A DNA stretch of 64,000 nucleotides. Origin: Yoonia sp034652275 (GTDB lineage: Bacteria > Pseudomonadota > Alphaproteobacteria > Rhodobacterales > Rhodobacteraceae). Position numbers and translations under genes: made by a program. This document shows positions 41,865-50,963 of the stretch, piece after piece. Every line of letters starts with the position of its first letter. Positions within the stretch are counted from its first letter, which is position 1. The notes under the pieces are model-generated. The model did not search any database. It had not been told where the DNA came from and saw nothing but the letters and a program-made list of their open reading frames with translations. The stretch is from NCBI RefSeq assembly GCF_034652275.1, contig NZ_JAXIWG010000001.1, forward strand, positions 434,001 through 498,000, read 5' to 3'.

Positions 41865-42620
41865 CTAGCCCACGGTCGCGAGGAATGGAAAGCGCTCGAG
41901 CAACCAAAAGCTGAAGGCGGCGAACTGTCCGGTGATCATCATCAGACCCACGGTCCACAGGAGCAGGCCCGATGTCGCCTCAATCTGGCGCATATGGCGC
42001 TTCATCCATCCCATAACGCCCTTGAGGCGCGGGAAAAACGCCGCGACCAGCAGGAAAGGAATGCCCAGACCCACCGCATAGGCCGCCAGCAGGACCGTGC
42101 CGCGCCCGACATCGGCCTCGGATGCGGCAAGGCTGAGGATCGCGCCCAGCACCGGCCCAAGGCAGGGGGTCCAGCCAAAGGCAAAGGCAAGCCCCAGAAG
42201 ATAGGCGCCAAAGGCCGATCCGCCCTTGTCGCCCGCATCGATCCGCGCCTCGCGGTCCAGAAATCCGATGCGGAACACGCCGACGAAATGCGCGCCCAGC
42301 ACCATCACGACCAGCCCCGCGACAATAACGAAATATTCCTGCACCCCGATCAGCATCCGCCCCATCGTGGAAAAGGCGATGCCCAGAAGCAGGAATACGG
42401 TCGAGAGGCCCAGCACGAAGAACAGCGCTGCGATGAACACCCGCCTGCGGGCGGTCGCAGCCTTTTCCATCTCGCTGACGGACACCCCGCCCATATAGGC
42501 AAGGTAGGGCGGCACCACCGGCAGCACGCAGGGGCTGAGGAATGACAAAACGCCAGCCGCCAAGGCGACGATCATTGCGGGCAACAGGCCTGCGTCGAAT
42601 ATCAATCCGGTTTCCAACAT
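41865..42620 (-). CDS. ccdA: Cytochrome c biogenesis protein CcdA
   Basis: 251 residues from ATG 42620. The much longer open reading frame upstream is the antisense of other genes and is rejected. Six helices in two pseudo-repeats, each with a redox Cys: FLSPCVLPVVPPYL and FGWTPCLGPVLGA. CcdA moves electrons from cytoplasmic thioredoxin to periplasmic CcmG-type acceptors. No ccm gene is nearby. It is divergent from the TusA-like gene. Confidence 0.91.
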   Translation of the reverse strand: MLETGLIFDAGLLPAMIVALAAGVLSFLSPCVLPVVPPYLAYMGGVSVSEMEKAATARRRVFIAALFFVLGLSTVFLLLGIAFSTMGRMLIGVQEYFVIVAGLVVMVLGAHFVGVFRIGFLDREARIDAGDKGGSAFGAYLLGLAFAFGWTPCLGPVLGAILSLAASEADVGRGTVLLAAYAVGLGIPFLLVAAFFPRLKGVMGWMKRHMRQIEATSGLLLWTVGLMMITGQFAAFSFWLLERFPFLATVG

Positions 42621-42713
42621 TGGCCTGTTCCTAGCCGAGCAGACGAGCCGCGTCACGCCCCCCTGCGTCACATCTTGGTGGACAAAGTGAAACATCCCCC
42701 CCAGATTGCCGCC

Positions 42714-42941
42714 ATGACCCATGACGCCGATCTTGATGCCCGCGGACTGCTGTGCCCCTTGCCTGTGCTGAAGGCCCGCAAACGCCTTCGCGCGCTCACC
42801 TCGGGTCAGGTGTTGCGGATGGTGGCGGATGATCCGGCGGCCATCATCGATGTGCCGCATTTTTGTGCCGAGGCGGGGCATGCGATGCTGGACTGTCAGG
42901 ATACAGACGGCGCGCAGGTCTATCTGATCCGCAAGGGGTGA
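42714..42941 (+). CDS. TusA-family sulfur-carrier protein
   Basis: 75 residues from ATG 42714. RGLLCPLPVLKARKRL is the CPxP motif with the sulfur-carrying Cys, and a C-terminal beta strand YLIRKG completes the two-layer fold. It is probably involved in sulfur transfer (tRNA 2-thiolation, molybdenum cofactor or general persulfide trafficking). It lies 93 bp from ccdA, facing away. Confidence 0.87.
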   Translation: MTHDADLDARGLLCPLPVLKARKRLRALTSGQVLRMVADDPAAIIDVPHFCAEAGHAMLDCQDTDGAQVYLIRKG

Positions 42942-42948
42942 GGGCGGC

Positions 42949-43015
42949 AGGGGCGCTGCCCCTCGCCCCGGACAGGGTCCGGGTCTCACCCCGGAGTATT
43001 TTTGGAAAAAAGAAG
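42949..43015 (-). repeat. Dispersed palindromic intergenic repeat, copy 2
   Basis: Read on the minus strand this is CTTCTTTTTTCCAAAAATACTC, then CCCGGACCCTGTCCGGG, then GGGGCAGCGCCCC. These are the same three elements in the same order as 1729-1814. Confidence 0.75.
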
Positions 43016-43031
43016 TCGAGGGCGAAATAGG

Positions 43032-43061
43032 AAACGCCGCCCCGGTGTCAGGGCGGCGTTT
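43032..43061 (-). terminator. Hairpin terminator of rne
   Basis: A perfect 11-bp stem AAACGCCGCCC/GGGCGGCGTTT with an eight-base loop, 23 bp after the rne stop. Only three T follow, so termination efficiency is uncertain. Confidence 0.6.
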
Positions 43062-43083
43062 GAGACGTTGCAGCGTGGAAGCG

Positions 43084-45699
43084 TTACTTCCCCAGCGACC
43101 ACCAGCCTTTGCGGCGCGGCTTTTCGGCGGCGGGGGCTGCAGCTGGTTCCGGCTGCGGTGCAGGCGCAGGTTCCGGCATGGCTTCGGGCTGGGTCTCGGC
43201 CACAGGTTCCGCTGCCGGTTCCGGAGCGGCTTCGGCCACAGGCTCCGCTGTCTCTGCCGCGACAGGCTCGGCCGGTTTCGGCTTGGCACGGCTGCGGCGC
43301 TTGGGCTTGGCAGGCGCGTCCTCGGCTTCGGCCACCGCTGCGGGTTCTGCAGCAGTCTCTTCCGCGACAGCAGGTTTCTTGCGGCTGCGGGTCCGTTTTT
43401 TGGGCGCGGCCTCCTCTGGGGCGACCTCTTCGGCCGCAGGCGCATCTTCTGTCGCTGGCGTGTCAGTCACGGCTGCGCCCTCGGTCGCCTGTTCGGGTGC
43501 GGCCTCAGGGGATTTGCGGGTCCGCGTGCGGCGGCGCTTGGGCTTGTCCTCGGACGCAGTTTCCGGCGCTGTCTCGGACGCGGCAGAGGCGTCAGCCTCG
43601 GCCTCGTCGCCATTTTCGGACGTCTCGGCACCCTCGGCCTGTTGGGCCTCGCCCGCGCCACCCCGCCGCCGCCGACGACGACGCCGCTTGCGCTTGGGCC
43701 TGTCCTCACCATCGGCATCGCCGACTTCGGCAGCCGCTTTTGGTGCGGCGGGTGCAACGACGGCCTCTTCTTCCTCGTCATCGGGGGTTTCGACGATCAG
43801 GTCGTCATCCTCGTCCTCTTCCATCAGGATCGCGCTGGCGACGATGGGGGCGGCTTCGGGGACGATCCGTGTCGCGGTCTTGAACTTTTCCACCACGAAA
43901 TCGGGCGAGATCAGCGTCGGGTCACATTCGACCCGCACCGACATGCCATAGCGCGCCTCGATCTCGGCGATGTTCTCGCGTTTGCCGTTCATCAGGAAAT
44001 TGGCAATTGCGATAGGGGCGCGGACCAGCACCTCTTTGGAACGGGCGCGCACGCCTTCTTCCTCGAGCTGGCGCAGGATCGACAGGGCGACGTTGTCGTC
44101 CGAGCGCAAAAGGCCCGTTCCGTGGCAATGCGGGCACATCTGGGTTGTGGCTTCCAGCATGCCGGGGCGCAGGCGCTGGCGCGACATTTCCATCAGGCCG
44201 AAACCGGAAATCCGGCCTACCTGAATCCGCGCGCGGTCGGTTTTCAGCTTGTCCTTGAAGCGTTTTTCGACGGCGGCATTGTTCTTGCGTTCGTCCATGT
44301 CGATGAAATCGATCACGATCAGACCGGCAAGGTCGCGCAGGCGCAGCTGGCGCGCCACCTCGTCGGCGGCCTCCAGATTGGTTTTCAGCGCGGTCTGTTC
44401 GATCGAGCCTTCTTTCGTCGCGCGGCCCGAGTTCACGTCGATGGCGACCAGCGCCTCGGTGATCCCGATCACGATATAGCCACCCGAAGGCAGTTGCACC
44501 GTGGGGTTGAACATGCCCGCCAGATAGGTTTCGACCTGATAGCGCGCATAGATCGGCATCGGTTCGGCGTAGAATTTCACGTTTTTCGCATGCGACGGCA
44601 TGATCATCCGCATGAATTCCTTGGCGGAACGATAGCCCGCCTCGCCTGCGACGATGACCTCGTCGATATCCTTGGAATAAAGGTCGCGGATCGAGCGTTT
44701 GATCAGGTCGCCTTCTTCGTAGATTTTCGCGGGCGCGATGGATTTCAGCGTCAGCTCGCGGATCTGTTCCCACATCCGTTGCAGATATTCGTAGTCGCGC
44801 TTGATTTCCGCCTTGGTGCGCTGCGATCCGGCGGTGCGGATAATCAGGCCCGCGCCATCGGGCACGGTCATTTCGCTGGCGATTTCCTTGAGCTTCTTGC
44901 GGTCCACGGCATTTGTGATCTTGCGGGAAATCCCGCCACCGCGTGCGGTATTCGGCATCAGCACGCAATAGCGGCCTGCCAGCGACAGATAGGTCGTCAG
45001 TGCCGCACCCTTGTTGCCGCGTTCTTCCTTGACCACTTGAATCAGCAGGATCTGGCGAACCTTGATGACCTCTTGGATCTTGTAGCGGCGGGGGCGCGGT
45101 TTGCGCACGGGGCGCATGTCGTCGATGTCATCGGCTTCGGCCACGCTTTCGATGGCGTCATCGGATGCCGCGTCTTCGATCTCTTCATCAGAAGCGGGGG
45201 TTTCGACCGGCGTTTCGCCGACGAGTTCCATCGGCGAGCTACCTTCGAGGTCGTCGTCAAGACCGATCGTCTCGAGCCCTGCCGGATCATCGCCCGATGT
45301 CACAACCGCATCGGCGCTGTCGACCGAGGCCGCGCGCGTTTTGCTACGCGTGCGGCGGCGAGGTTGTTTCGGCGCGTCCTCTTCGTCTTCCTCGGCCTTG
45401 AGGCTTTCGGCATAGGCGCGTTCTTCGGCCATCAGCGCTTCGCGGTCGGCGACGGGGATCTGGTAGTAATCGGGGTGAATTTCCGCAAAGGCAAGAAAGC
45501 CATGACGGTTTCCGCCGTAATCGACGAAAGCGGCCTGCAGCGATGGTTCGACCCGAGTTACCTTGGCAAGGTAGATGTTGCCAGCCAGCTGGCGTTTGAA
45601 TTGGCTTTCAAAATCAAATTCTTCGACCTTGTTGCCGTCCACCACCACGACGCGGGTTTCCTCCGCGTGGGTGGCATCGATAAGCATTTTCTTTGGCAT
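43084..45699 (-). CDS. rne: Ribonuclease E
   Basis: 871 residues from ATG 45699 (MPKKMLIDATHAEETRVV, the conserved start); upstream GTG/ATG at 45714 and 45708 are alternatives. The S1 domain (about 35-330) is interrupted by an acidic insert of about 130 residues (many EDE runs and Arg-rich patches), typical of alphaproteobacterial RNase E. The 5'-sensor and DNase I-like catalytic domain follow, with the zinc link MCPHCHGTG. The C-terminal half (about 630-871) is a disordered Ala/Pro/Glu-rich scaffold with an Arg-rich RNA-binding block (KRKRRRRRRRRGG) and repeated PVAE/EPAA units, ending KGWWSLGK. It initiates mRNA decay and rRNA processing. Confidence 0.95.
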   Translation of the reverse strand: MPKKMLIDATHAEETRVVVVDGNKVEEFDFESQFKRQLAGNIYLAKVTRVEPSLQAAFVDYGGNRHGFLAFAEIHPDYYQIPVADREALMAEERAYAESLKAEEDEEDAPKQPRRRTRSKTRAASVDSADAVVTSGDDPAGLETIGLDDDLEGSSPMELVGETPVETPASDEEIEDAASDDAIESVAEADDIDDMRPVRKPRPRRYKIQEVIKVRQILLIQVVKEERGNKGAALTTYLSLAGRYCVLMPNTARGGGISRKITNAVDRKKLKEIASEMTVPDGAGLIIRTAGSQRTKAEIKRDYEYLQRMWEQIRELTLKSIAPAKIYEEGDLIKRSIRDLYSKDIDEVIVAGEAGYRSAKEFMRMIMPSHAKNVKFYAEPMPIYARYQVETYLAGMFNPTVQLPSGGYIVIGITEALVAIDVNSGRATKEGSIEQTALKTNLEAADEVARQLRLRDLAGLIVIDFIDMDERKNNAAVEKRFKDKLKTDRARIQVGRISGFGLMEMSRQRLRPGMLEATTQMCPHCHGTGLLRSDDNVALSILRQLEEEGVRARSKEVLVRAPIAIANFLMNGKRENIAEIEARYGMSVRVECDPTLISPDFVVEKFKTATRIVPEAAPIVASAILMEEDEDDDLIVETPDDEEEEAVVAPAAPKAAAEVGDADGEDRPKRKRRRRRRRRGGAGEAQQAEGAETSENGDEAEADASAASETAPETASEDKPKRRRTRTRKSPEAAPEQATEGAAVTDTPATEDAPAAEEVAPEEAAPKKRTRSRKKPAVAEETAAEPAAVAEAEDAPAKPKRRSRAKPKPAEPVAAETAEPVAEAAPEPAAEPVAETQPEAMPEPAPAPQPEPAAAPAAEKPRRKGWWSLGK

Positions 45700-46092
45700 T
45701 TTGTCCATTCGCACATGGCGCGGCCAGCCCCCCCGGGGGTGCGGCCGTCCGCGTGATGTGTCTGATTAGGGCGTGCGTCGCGCGGGCAGATGCCGGGCCC
45801 CTCGGGGCCGTCATGGTCTTGCCTGTATGTTGCGCGCGTTGCATCGCGGTTCTTCTCCGACCCCGGACAGCGTCCGAGGCCCGTTCAAGGCCCGGTCGGC
45901 GCTGGAGGGCGCGCGGCCAAGGGCGTTTTTCTGACCCCATGGGATCAAATCAGCCGCCACAAAGAGGGTCATAAACCAGCTTCGGGCAGAGAATCTCGAT
46001 CGGACAACACCGTGCAACCAACGCACGAGCATCCGTAATTCATACATAGGGGAACCTGCGGGCCGATTACAACGATATTTTGCGCGCGCGCC
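45700..46092 (-). promoter_or_regulatory. Long rne upstream region / 5' leader
   Basis: 393 bp without a supported gene. It contains a partial copy of the GC hairpin (CGGAC-agc-GTCCG, 45864-45876) and a promoter-like TTGTAA-N18-TATGTA on the minus strand (plus-strand positions 46072 to 46043), which would give a leader of about 330 nt. A long structured leader is known in E. coli rne, where it allows autoregulation by RNase E cleavage. Here that role is inference. Confidence 0.45.
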
Positions 46093-46905
46093 CTAAGGCG
46101 CCATATCTGCCAGCTGCGCGTCCAGGGCTTGGGGGTCGCAATCCCGCGCGGCCTGACAGATCGTGCGCACCAGGTCTGCCAGCACGTCATCGGTCCCGCG
46201 TACCGGATAATAGACGGTGTTATTGGGGTTATAGGGAAAAGACGGCACATCGGTGTCATAGCGGTGCGCCTGCCACAGACGGTCGTCCTTCAGTGAGACG
46301 GACTGTCCTTGCGCCGCAAACAGGATGAACCTTGTCACCTGCCCGCTGGTGTAGGTCTGGCCCGCGTGATCCGGATCGTCCCATTCGCGCACGGACAGCA
46401 GCACAAGGTCGGGGGCCGTCACGGTTGCATCGAAATCCGCAAGCCAGTTGCCACTGGCGTCGATATCGACACGGTAGGTGTAATCCGCATCCGCCTGCCA
46501 GAACGGCGCGACGATCGTGCCATTGTCGTCGCGCCAGGCGAAATCAGCCCATCCCAGTTCACGGACAGCGCCCGATGCCGTCAAGGCGCGCACAAAGGGA
46601 AAGGTGGCAATGCCCATCGGGTCCTCTTCCACCACGACCAGACTAAAGCTGTCGGCAGAGGGTAAAGGACCGGTTCTGTCATTGGTGAAGACTGCGGCGG
46701 CCTCGGCCAGCGCTGCCTGTCGCGCCTGCCACCAAGGGACCGTCGCGACAAACAGCAGGGCGATGGCACCGCCCCCGCCGATGATCCAGCGCCGCCGCAT
46801 CAAAAGCCAAAAGATGACAAGGCCAGCCGCAAGATACAGCACCAGGATGCCATAGGTCACGGCACCCAGCACCAAAGCCAGGCCAAGGCTGGTGCTTTCA
46901 CCCAT
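46093..46905 (-). CDS. Membrane-anchored protein of unknown function, coupled to dctD
   Basis: 270 residues from ATG 46905, which overlaps the dctD stop (TGATG). Two N-terminal helices (about 8-31, 37-55) anchor a periplasmic domain of about 210 residues with VVVEEDPMGIATFPFVRAL, ITAPDLVLLSVREWDD-like beta strands and a short Cys pair near the C terminus (TICQAARDCDP). No family recognised. It is the last gene of a dctB-dctD-this-gene operon. Confidence 0.65.
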   Translation of the reverse strand: MGESTSLGLALVLGAVTYGILVLYLAAGLVIFWLLMRRRWIIGGGGAIALLFVATVPWWQARQAALAEAAAVFTNDRTGPLPSADSFSLVVVEEDPMGIATFPFVRALTASGAVRELGWADFAWRDDNGTIVAPFWQADADYTYRVDIDASGNWLADFDATVTAPDLVLLSVREWDDPDHAGQTYTSGQVTRFILFAAQGQSVSLKDDRLWQAHRYDTDVPSFPYNPNNTVYYPVRGTDDVLADLVRTICQAARDCDPQALDAQLADMAP

Positions 46906-48239
46906 CAGGACAGGTAATCGGACCGTTGCAGGCTGTATTTCGCCATCTTTTCGTTCAACGTCCGGCGCGGCAGGCACAATTCGTCCATCACCGCGACGAT
47001 CGACCCGCGATGCCGCCGCATGGTGTTGTCGATCAGCATCCGCTCGAACGCCTCGACAAATTCCTTGAGCGGTTTGCCTTCGGTTGTCATCGCGGATTTG
47101 GAATCCTCGGTTTCGGTCATCAAAAGCGAGGCGATGGACCCGCTGCCGCGCCGGTTTTGCAGCACGGCGCGTTCGGCCACGTTGATCAGCTGGCGCACAT
47201 TGCCGGGCCATGGGGCCTGCAACAGCTGGGCGGCTTCCTGCGCGCTGACCTGCGGGGCGTCGCAGCCGTATTCATCGGCGAATTGTTCGCTGAGCCGTGT
47301 GAACAGCGTCAGGATATCCTCGCCGCGCTGGCGCAGCGGCGGCACGGTGATCCGCAAGGCCGCAAGGCGGTAGAACAGATCGGGGCGCAGCACGCTTTCG
47401 CAGGTCTTGTCCTGTTCTTGCAGGTTGCAGATCGCGACGATGCGGGTTTCCGCAGGCGTGCCCTGATCGTTGATTGCGGTCAAAAGCCGCGCTTGCAAGG
47501 CATGGCTGAGTGCTTCGATATCTTCGAGCACCAGCGTGCCGCCGCGCGCTTCTTCGATGGCGGGGATCGGTTCGTCGTCATGCGCGGGGCCGAAGATGAT
47601 GCGCGTTAGCGTGTCTTCGTCATAGGCCGAACAGCTGAGCAGCACGAATTTGCGGTTGGCCCGCGCGCCCACGGCATGCAGCGCATGCGCGACCAGCGTC
47701 TTGCCGGTGCCGGTTTCGCCTTCGATCAGGACATGGCCATCGGCCTGCCCCAGATCGAGGATATCCTCTTTCAGCCGTTCCATGCTGGGCGACTGGCCGA
47801 TGAGTTTTTTCATCAGCGAGGTGCCGTCCGACAATTCCTTACGCAGCGCGCGGTTATCCAGCGTCAGGCGGCGCGCAGTCGTGGCCTTCTTGGCCAGTTC
47901 GGTCATCCGGTCGGGGTTGAACGGCTTTTCCAGAAAATCGAAGGCCCCGATCCGCATCGCCTCGACCGCCATCGGCACATCGCCGTGGCCCGTGATCATG
48001 ATCACGGGCAAGGTGCTGTCCACGCCCTTGAGCTTTTTGAGAAACTGCATCCCGTCCATGCCGGGCATCTTGATGTCGCTGACCACGATGCCGGGATAGT
48101 CGCTGCCCAGCCCTTTAAGCGCCTCTTCGGCGCTGGCAAAGGTTTCGGTGTCAAAGCCTGACAGGGCCAGCCACTGGCTGATCGACTGGCGCATGTCCTT
48201 TTCGTCGTCGACGATTGCGATCTTCATGACTTTGCTCAT
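46905..48239 (-). CDS. dctD: C4-dicarboxylate response regulator DctD, NtrC-type, lacking GAFTGA
   Basis: 444 residues. The receiver domain has Asp55 as phosphoacceptor (VVSDIKMPGMDG). The AAA+ domain has Walker A GETGTGKT (174-181), and the DNA-binding Fis-type helix-turn-helix is at about 410-440. Between FG at 216-217 and the Walker B strand the usual GAFTGA loop, which contacts sigma-54, is absent: the stretch is PAHDDEPIPAIEEAR, about six residues shorter than in canonical activators. Walker B reads GGTLVLEDIE instead of GGTLFLDEI. The arginine-finger region RPDLFYRLAALRITVPPLRQR is kept. AGGAAG precedes the ATG. It therefore probably does not activate sigma-54 promoters in the usual way. 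Confidence 0.88.
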   Translation of the reverse strand: MSKVMKIAIVDDEKDMRQSISQWLALSGFDTETFASAEEALKGLGSDYPGIVVSDIKMPGMDGMQFLKKLKGVDSTLPVIMITGHGDVPMAVEAMRIGAFDFLEKPFNPDRMTELAKKATTARRLTLDNRALRKELSDGTSLMKKLIGQSPSMERLKEDILDLGQADGHVLIEGETGTGKTLVAHALHAVGARANRKFVLLSCSAYDEDTLTRIIFGPAHDDEPIPAIEEARGGTLVLEDIEALSHALQARLLTAINDQGTPAETRIVAICNLQEQDKTCESVLRPDLFYRLAALRITVPPLRQRGEDILTLFTRLSEQFADEYGCDAPQVSAQEAAQLLQAPWPGNVRQLINVAERAVLQNRRGSGSIASLLMTETEDSKSAMTTEGKPLKEFVEAFERMLIDNTMRRHRGSIVAVMDELCLPRRTLNEKMAKYSLQRSDYLS

Positions 48240-48248
48240 CTTGTCTTC

Positions 48249-50003
48249 CTATTCTGCCGCTGCCTGGCCCTGAATATAGGCCGGCAACTGGACTTCAAAT
48301 ATCGCGCCACCATCCGCCGCGTTACGGGCGGTGAGCCTGCCGCCTAGGTCGTTCACGATCCCCGAGGAGATAGCAAGCCCCAGCCCCACCCCGTCGCCGG
48401 GCTGTTTGGTGGTGTAGAACGGTTCAAACAATTCATCGAGATTTTCGATCCCTTCGCCATTGTCATGGATCTGCAGGCTGACGGTATCACCCGCCGCCAG
48501 AAGGATCTCGATCGTGGGGTTGGCGGATGTCTTGGTCGCATCCAGCGCATTGCGCAACAGGTTGATGATGACCTGTTCCAGCCGCAACCTGTCGCCCATG
48601 ATCATTACCGGATCGGTGGGCAGCGTGCGGATGATATTGACCGACCGCGTTTTCAGTTGCGGTTCCATCATCGCCAGCGCGGATGACACGGCAGCGCGTG
48701 TGTCCACAGGCTCGAACGCGTCGGACCCTTTGCGCGCATAGGATTTCAACTGCCGCGTGATCGCGCCCATCCGTTCCAGCAAATCATCAATGCGCTGGAA
48801 GGATGACAAAGCTTCTTCGGGGCGCTGGCGCTGCAACAGCAGGCGCGCACCCGCCAGATAGGTTTTCATCGCGGCGAGGGGCTGGTTCAATTCATGGCTG
48901 ACCGCCGCCGACATCTCGCCCAGTGCGGCAAGTTTCGAGGATTGCGCGATGGTCTGTTCGGCGACCTGAAGCGTCTTTTCGACCTTTTCGCGTTCGGCGA
49001 TTTCCCGCTGCAAACGGCGGTTCAATGCGCGCAGTTCCGCCGATTCGCGCTGGAACAGGACCAACCGCGATGCTGTCTGGCGCGACATGACCCAGAAACT
49101 GACCGCCAGAATGATCGCGAAACCCATCACTTGCAAAGCAAGGATACCGTTCACCTTTTCACGCACCGAATCGTAGGTGGTGAAATTGACAATCCGCCAT
49201 CCCTGATGGGGCACGCGCGCCTCGCGGCGCAGCACGGCCTCGCCGCGCAGATACGCCTCTGCGGGGGACATGGCCCAGCTTTGCGTCGCACGCAGCGCCC
49301 GTTCGATGGCAGAAGATGCAGGTTGGCGCGCCAATGCATCGCGTTCCTGCAGGCCGCGCCAAAGAGGCTCTGTCGACATGATGATGGTGCCGTCCGCATC
49401 GGTGACGAAAACGGCATCCGTCACCCCCGCCCAGCCCCGTTCCATCCGGCCCACATCGACCTGCACCATGATCGTGCCAAGCACCTGCCCGTTGGATTCG
49501 ATCATCCGCGAATAGATAAAGGCATAGGCGCCGGTATCCATCCTGTAGGTCGAATAGACCGTACGGTTGCTGCGCAAGGCGTTGACGAAATACGGACGCT
49601 CGCTGTGATTGACGCCCAGTTCGTTGCGGTTGGTCGCTGCGACCGCGCGGCCATTGCTGTCGAGCAAGGTCAGGGATGCCGCCCCGATTTCATCGACAAA
49701 AGACAAAAGCCGCGCCGTTGAGCGCGAATAATCACTGCTGTTCAGCGCGCTGATCAGTTCGGGATCACGCGCCAGAAGCTGCGGGACGACCGAATTGCGC
49801 TGCAGTTCGCTCATCAGATTGGCACTGTAAAGGGCAAGGCGCAGCTCAGAGCGGTTGCTGATCGTCTCGGTATAGCGCTGCGTCATCAATTCGTTGGTGA
49901 CATACATCACACTGGCCGCAAACACCGTGAACAAGCCAAGTGCGACCCGCAGATACCAGCGGCGCACAGCGCGTTTCGACCCTTGTGGCACAGTATCAAC
50001 CAT
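48249..50003 (-). CDS. dctB: C4-dicarboxylate sensor histidine kinase DctB
   Basis: 584 residues. Helix near 17-38, a periplasmic double-Cache domain (about 40-290) of the DctB type with FVNALRSNRTVYSTYRMDTGAYAFIYSRM, a second helix near 300, a coiled-coil (LRALNRRLQREIAEREKVEKTLQ), the phosphoacceptor SHELNQPLAAM and the ATP-binding boxes (INLLRNALDAT, DNGEG, GVGLGLAISSGIV). It senses succinate-like acids in Rhizobium. The dct transporter genes are not in the window; purQ lies 45 bp upstream. Confidence 0.9.
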   Translation of the reverse strand: MVDTVPQGSKRAVRRWYLRVALGLFTVFAASVMYVTNELMTQRYTETISNRSELRLALYSANLMSELQRNSVVPQLLARDPELISALNSSDYSRSTARLLSFVDEIGAASLTLLDSNGRAVAATNRNELGVNHSERPYFVNALRSNRTVYSTYRMDTGAYAFIYSRMIESNGQVLGTIMVQVDVGRMERGWAGVTDAVFVTDADGTIIMSTEPLWRGLQERDALARQPASSAIERALRATQSWAMSPAEAYLRGEAVLRREARVPHQGWRIVNFTTYDSVREKVNGILALQVMGFAIILAVSFWVMSRQTASRLVLFQRESAELRALNRRLQREIAEREKVEKTLQVAEQTIAQSSKLAALGEMSAAVSHELNQPLAAMKTYLAGARLLLQRQRPEEALSSFQRIDDLLERMGAITRQLKSYARKGSDAFEPVDTRAAVSSALAMMEPQLKTRSVNIIRTLPTDPVMIMGDRLRLEQVIINLLRNALDATKTSANPTIEILLAAGDTVSLQIHDNGEGIENLDELFEPFYTTKQPGDGVGLGLAISSGIVNDLGGRLTARNAADGGAIFEVQLPAYIQGQAAAE

Positions 50004-50048
50004 CGCCAGACTTTACGGCCAGCGGGCCTGCGCGGCAACTCTCAAAGG

Positions 50049-50717
50049 TCAGGTCGCGACGACCTGCCCGATCAGTTCGCGGAAAAGCGCCTGTCCGTCG
50101 GTGCCGCCATGTCCCGCATCCACCGCCCGTTCGGGGTGCGGCATCATGCCCAGCACACGCCGGTTGTCAGAAACAAGGCCCGCAATACCCGCCACCGACC
50201 CGTTCAAAGGCTGCGCATAGCGGAACGCGATCCGGTCCTCGCCCTGCAACCGCGCAAGCTGGTCGGGATCCACGGTGTAATTGCCGTCGTGATGCGCCAC
50301 AGGCAGCCGGATCGCCTGCCCAGCTTGGTAACCTGTGGTGAACGCGGTATCCACAGTTTCCACAACCAGATCAACGGTCTTGCAGATGAACTTGAGGTTC
50401 GCATTGCGCATCAAGGCGCCCGGCAAGAGGCGGGTTTCGGTCAGCACCTGAAACCCGTTGCATACGCCCAGCACATAGCCGCCACGGTCTGCATGGGCGA
50501 CGACCGCGCGACAGATCGGCGATTGCGCGGCAATGGCGCCGCAGCGCAGGTAATCGCCAAAGGAAAACCCGCCCGGAATGGCGACCAGATCGACAGCGTC
50601 GGGCAGGCTCGCGTCCTTGTGCCAGACCATGGTCACATCGGCACCAGCCGCACGCAGGGCGACAGCCATGTCGCGGTCACAGTTGGAACCGGGGAAGACG
50701 ACGACGGCAGCGCGCAT
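50049..50717 (-). CDS. purQ: Phosphoribosylformylglycinamidine synthase, glutaminase subunit PurQ
   Basis: 222 residues, class I glutamine amidotransferase with nucleophile Cys in VLGVCNGFQVL, and the His/Glu pair in GMMPHPERAVD. It supplies ammonia to PurL. One base separates its start from the purS stop. Confidence 0.95.
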   Translation of the reverse strand: MRAAVVVFPGSNCDRDMAVALRAAGADVTMVWHKDASLPDAVDLVAIPGGFSFGDYLRCGAIAAQSPICRAVVAHADRGGYVLGVCNGFQVLTETRLLPGALMRNANLKFICKTVDLVVETVDTAFTTGYQAGQAIRLPVAHHDGNYTVDPDQLARLQGEDRIAFRYAQPLNGSVAGIAGLVSDNRRVLGMMPHPERAVDAGHGGTDGQALFRELIGQVVAT

Positions 50718-50718
50718 C

Positions 50719-50949
50719 TTAAAGCACCTCGATCCGGTAGCTTTCGATCACAGTATTGGCGAGCAGCTTGTCGCACATCTGCGCGATGGTCGCCTCATCC
50801 GTGCCGTCGGCCAGATCAAGCTCGATCAGCTTGCCCTGCCGCACGCCCTGCACCCCGTCAAAGCCAAGGCTTGCCAACGCGTGGCGCACGGCCTCGCCCT
50901 GTGGGTCCAGAACGCCGGTCTTTAGCATCACATAAACACGCGCCTTCAT
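50719..50949 (-). CDS. purS: PurS subunit of FGAM synthase
   Basis: 76 residues, alpha-beta PurS fold: KARVYVMLKTGVLDPQGEAVRHALASLGF and the C-terminal YRIEVL. It forms the PurLQS complex. The small-PurL type of FGAM synthase is implied. It lies 14 bp after purC. Confidence 0.94.
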   Translation of the reverse strand: MKARVYVMLKTGVLDPQGEAVRHALASLGFDGVQGVRQGKLIELDLADGTDEATIAQMCDKLLANTVIESYRIEVL

Positions 50950-50963
50950 GGCCTCGCCTCGCT

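Noticed and set aside
43084..43800. Repetitive Ala/Pro/Glu codons at the 3' end of rne as a DNA repeat or CRISPR-like array
   Set aside because: The units are irregular in length and in frame with rne, encoding its disordered scaffold region. No spacer-repeat structure exists.
43045..45756. A 903-residue open frame on the plus strand opposite rne
   Set aside because: It mirrors the rne gene, is Arg/Gly/Phe/His-rich without motifs, and exists because G+C-rich codons leave few stops in the complementary frame. Rne motifs on the minus strand are unmistakable.
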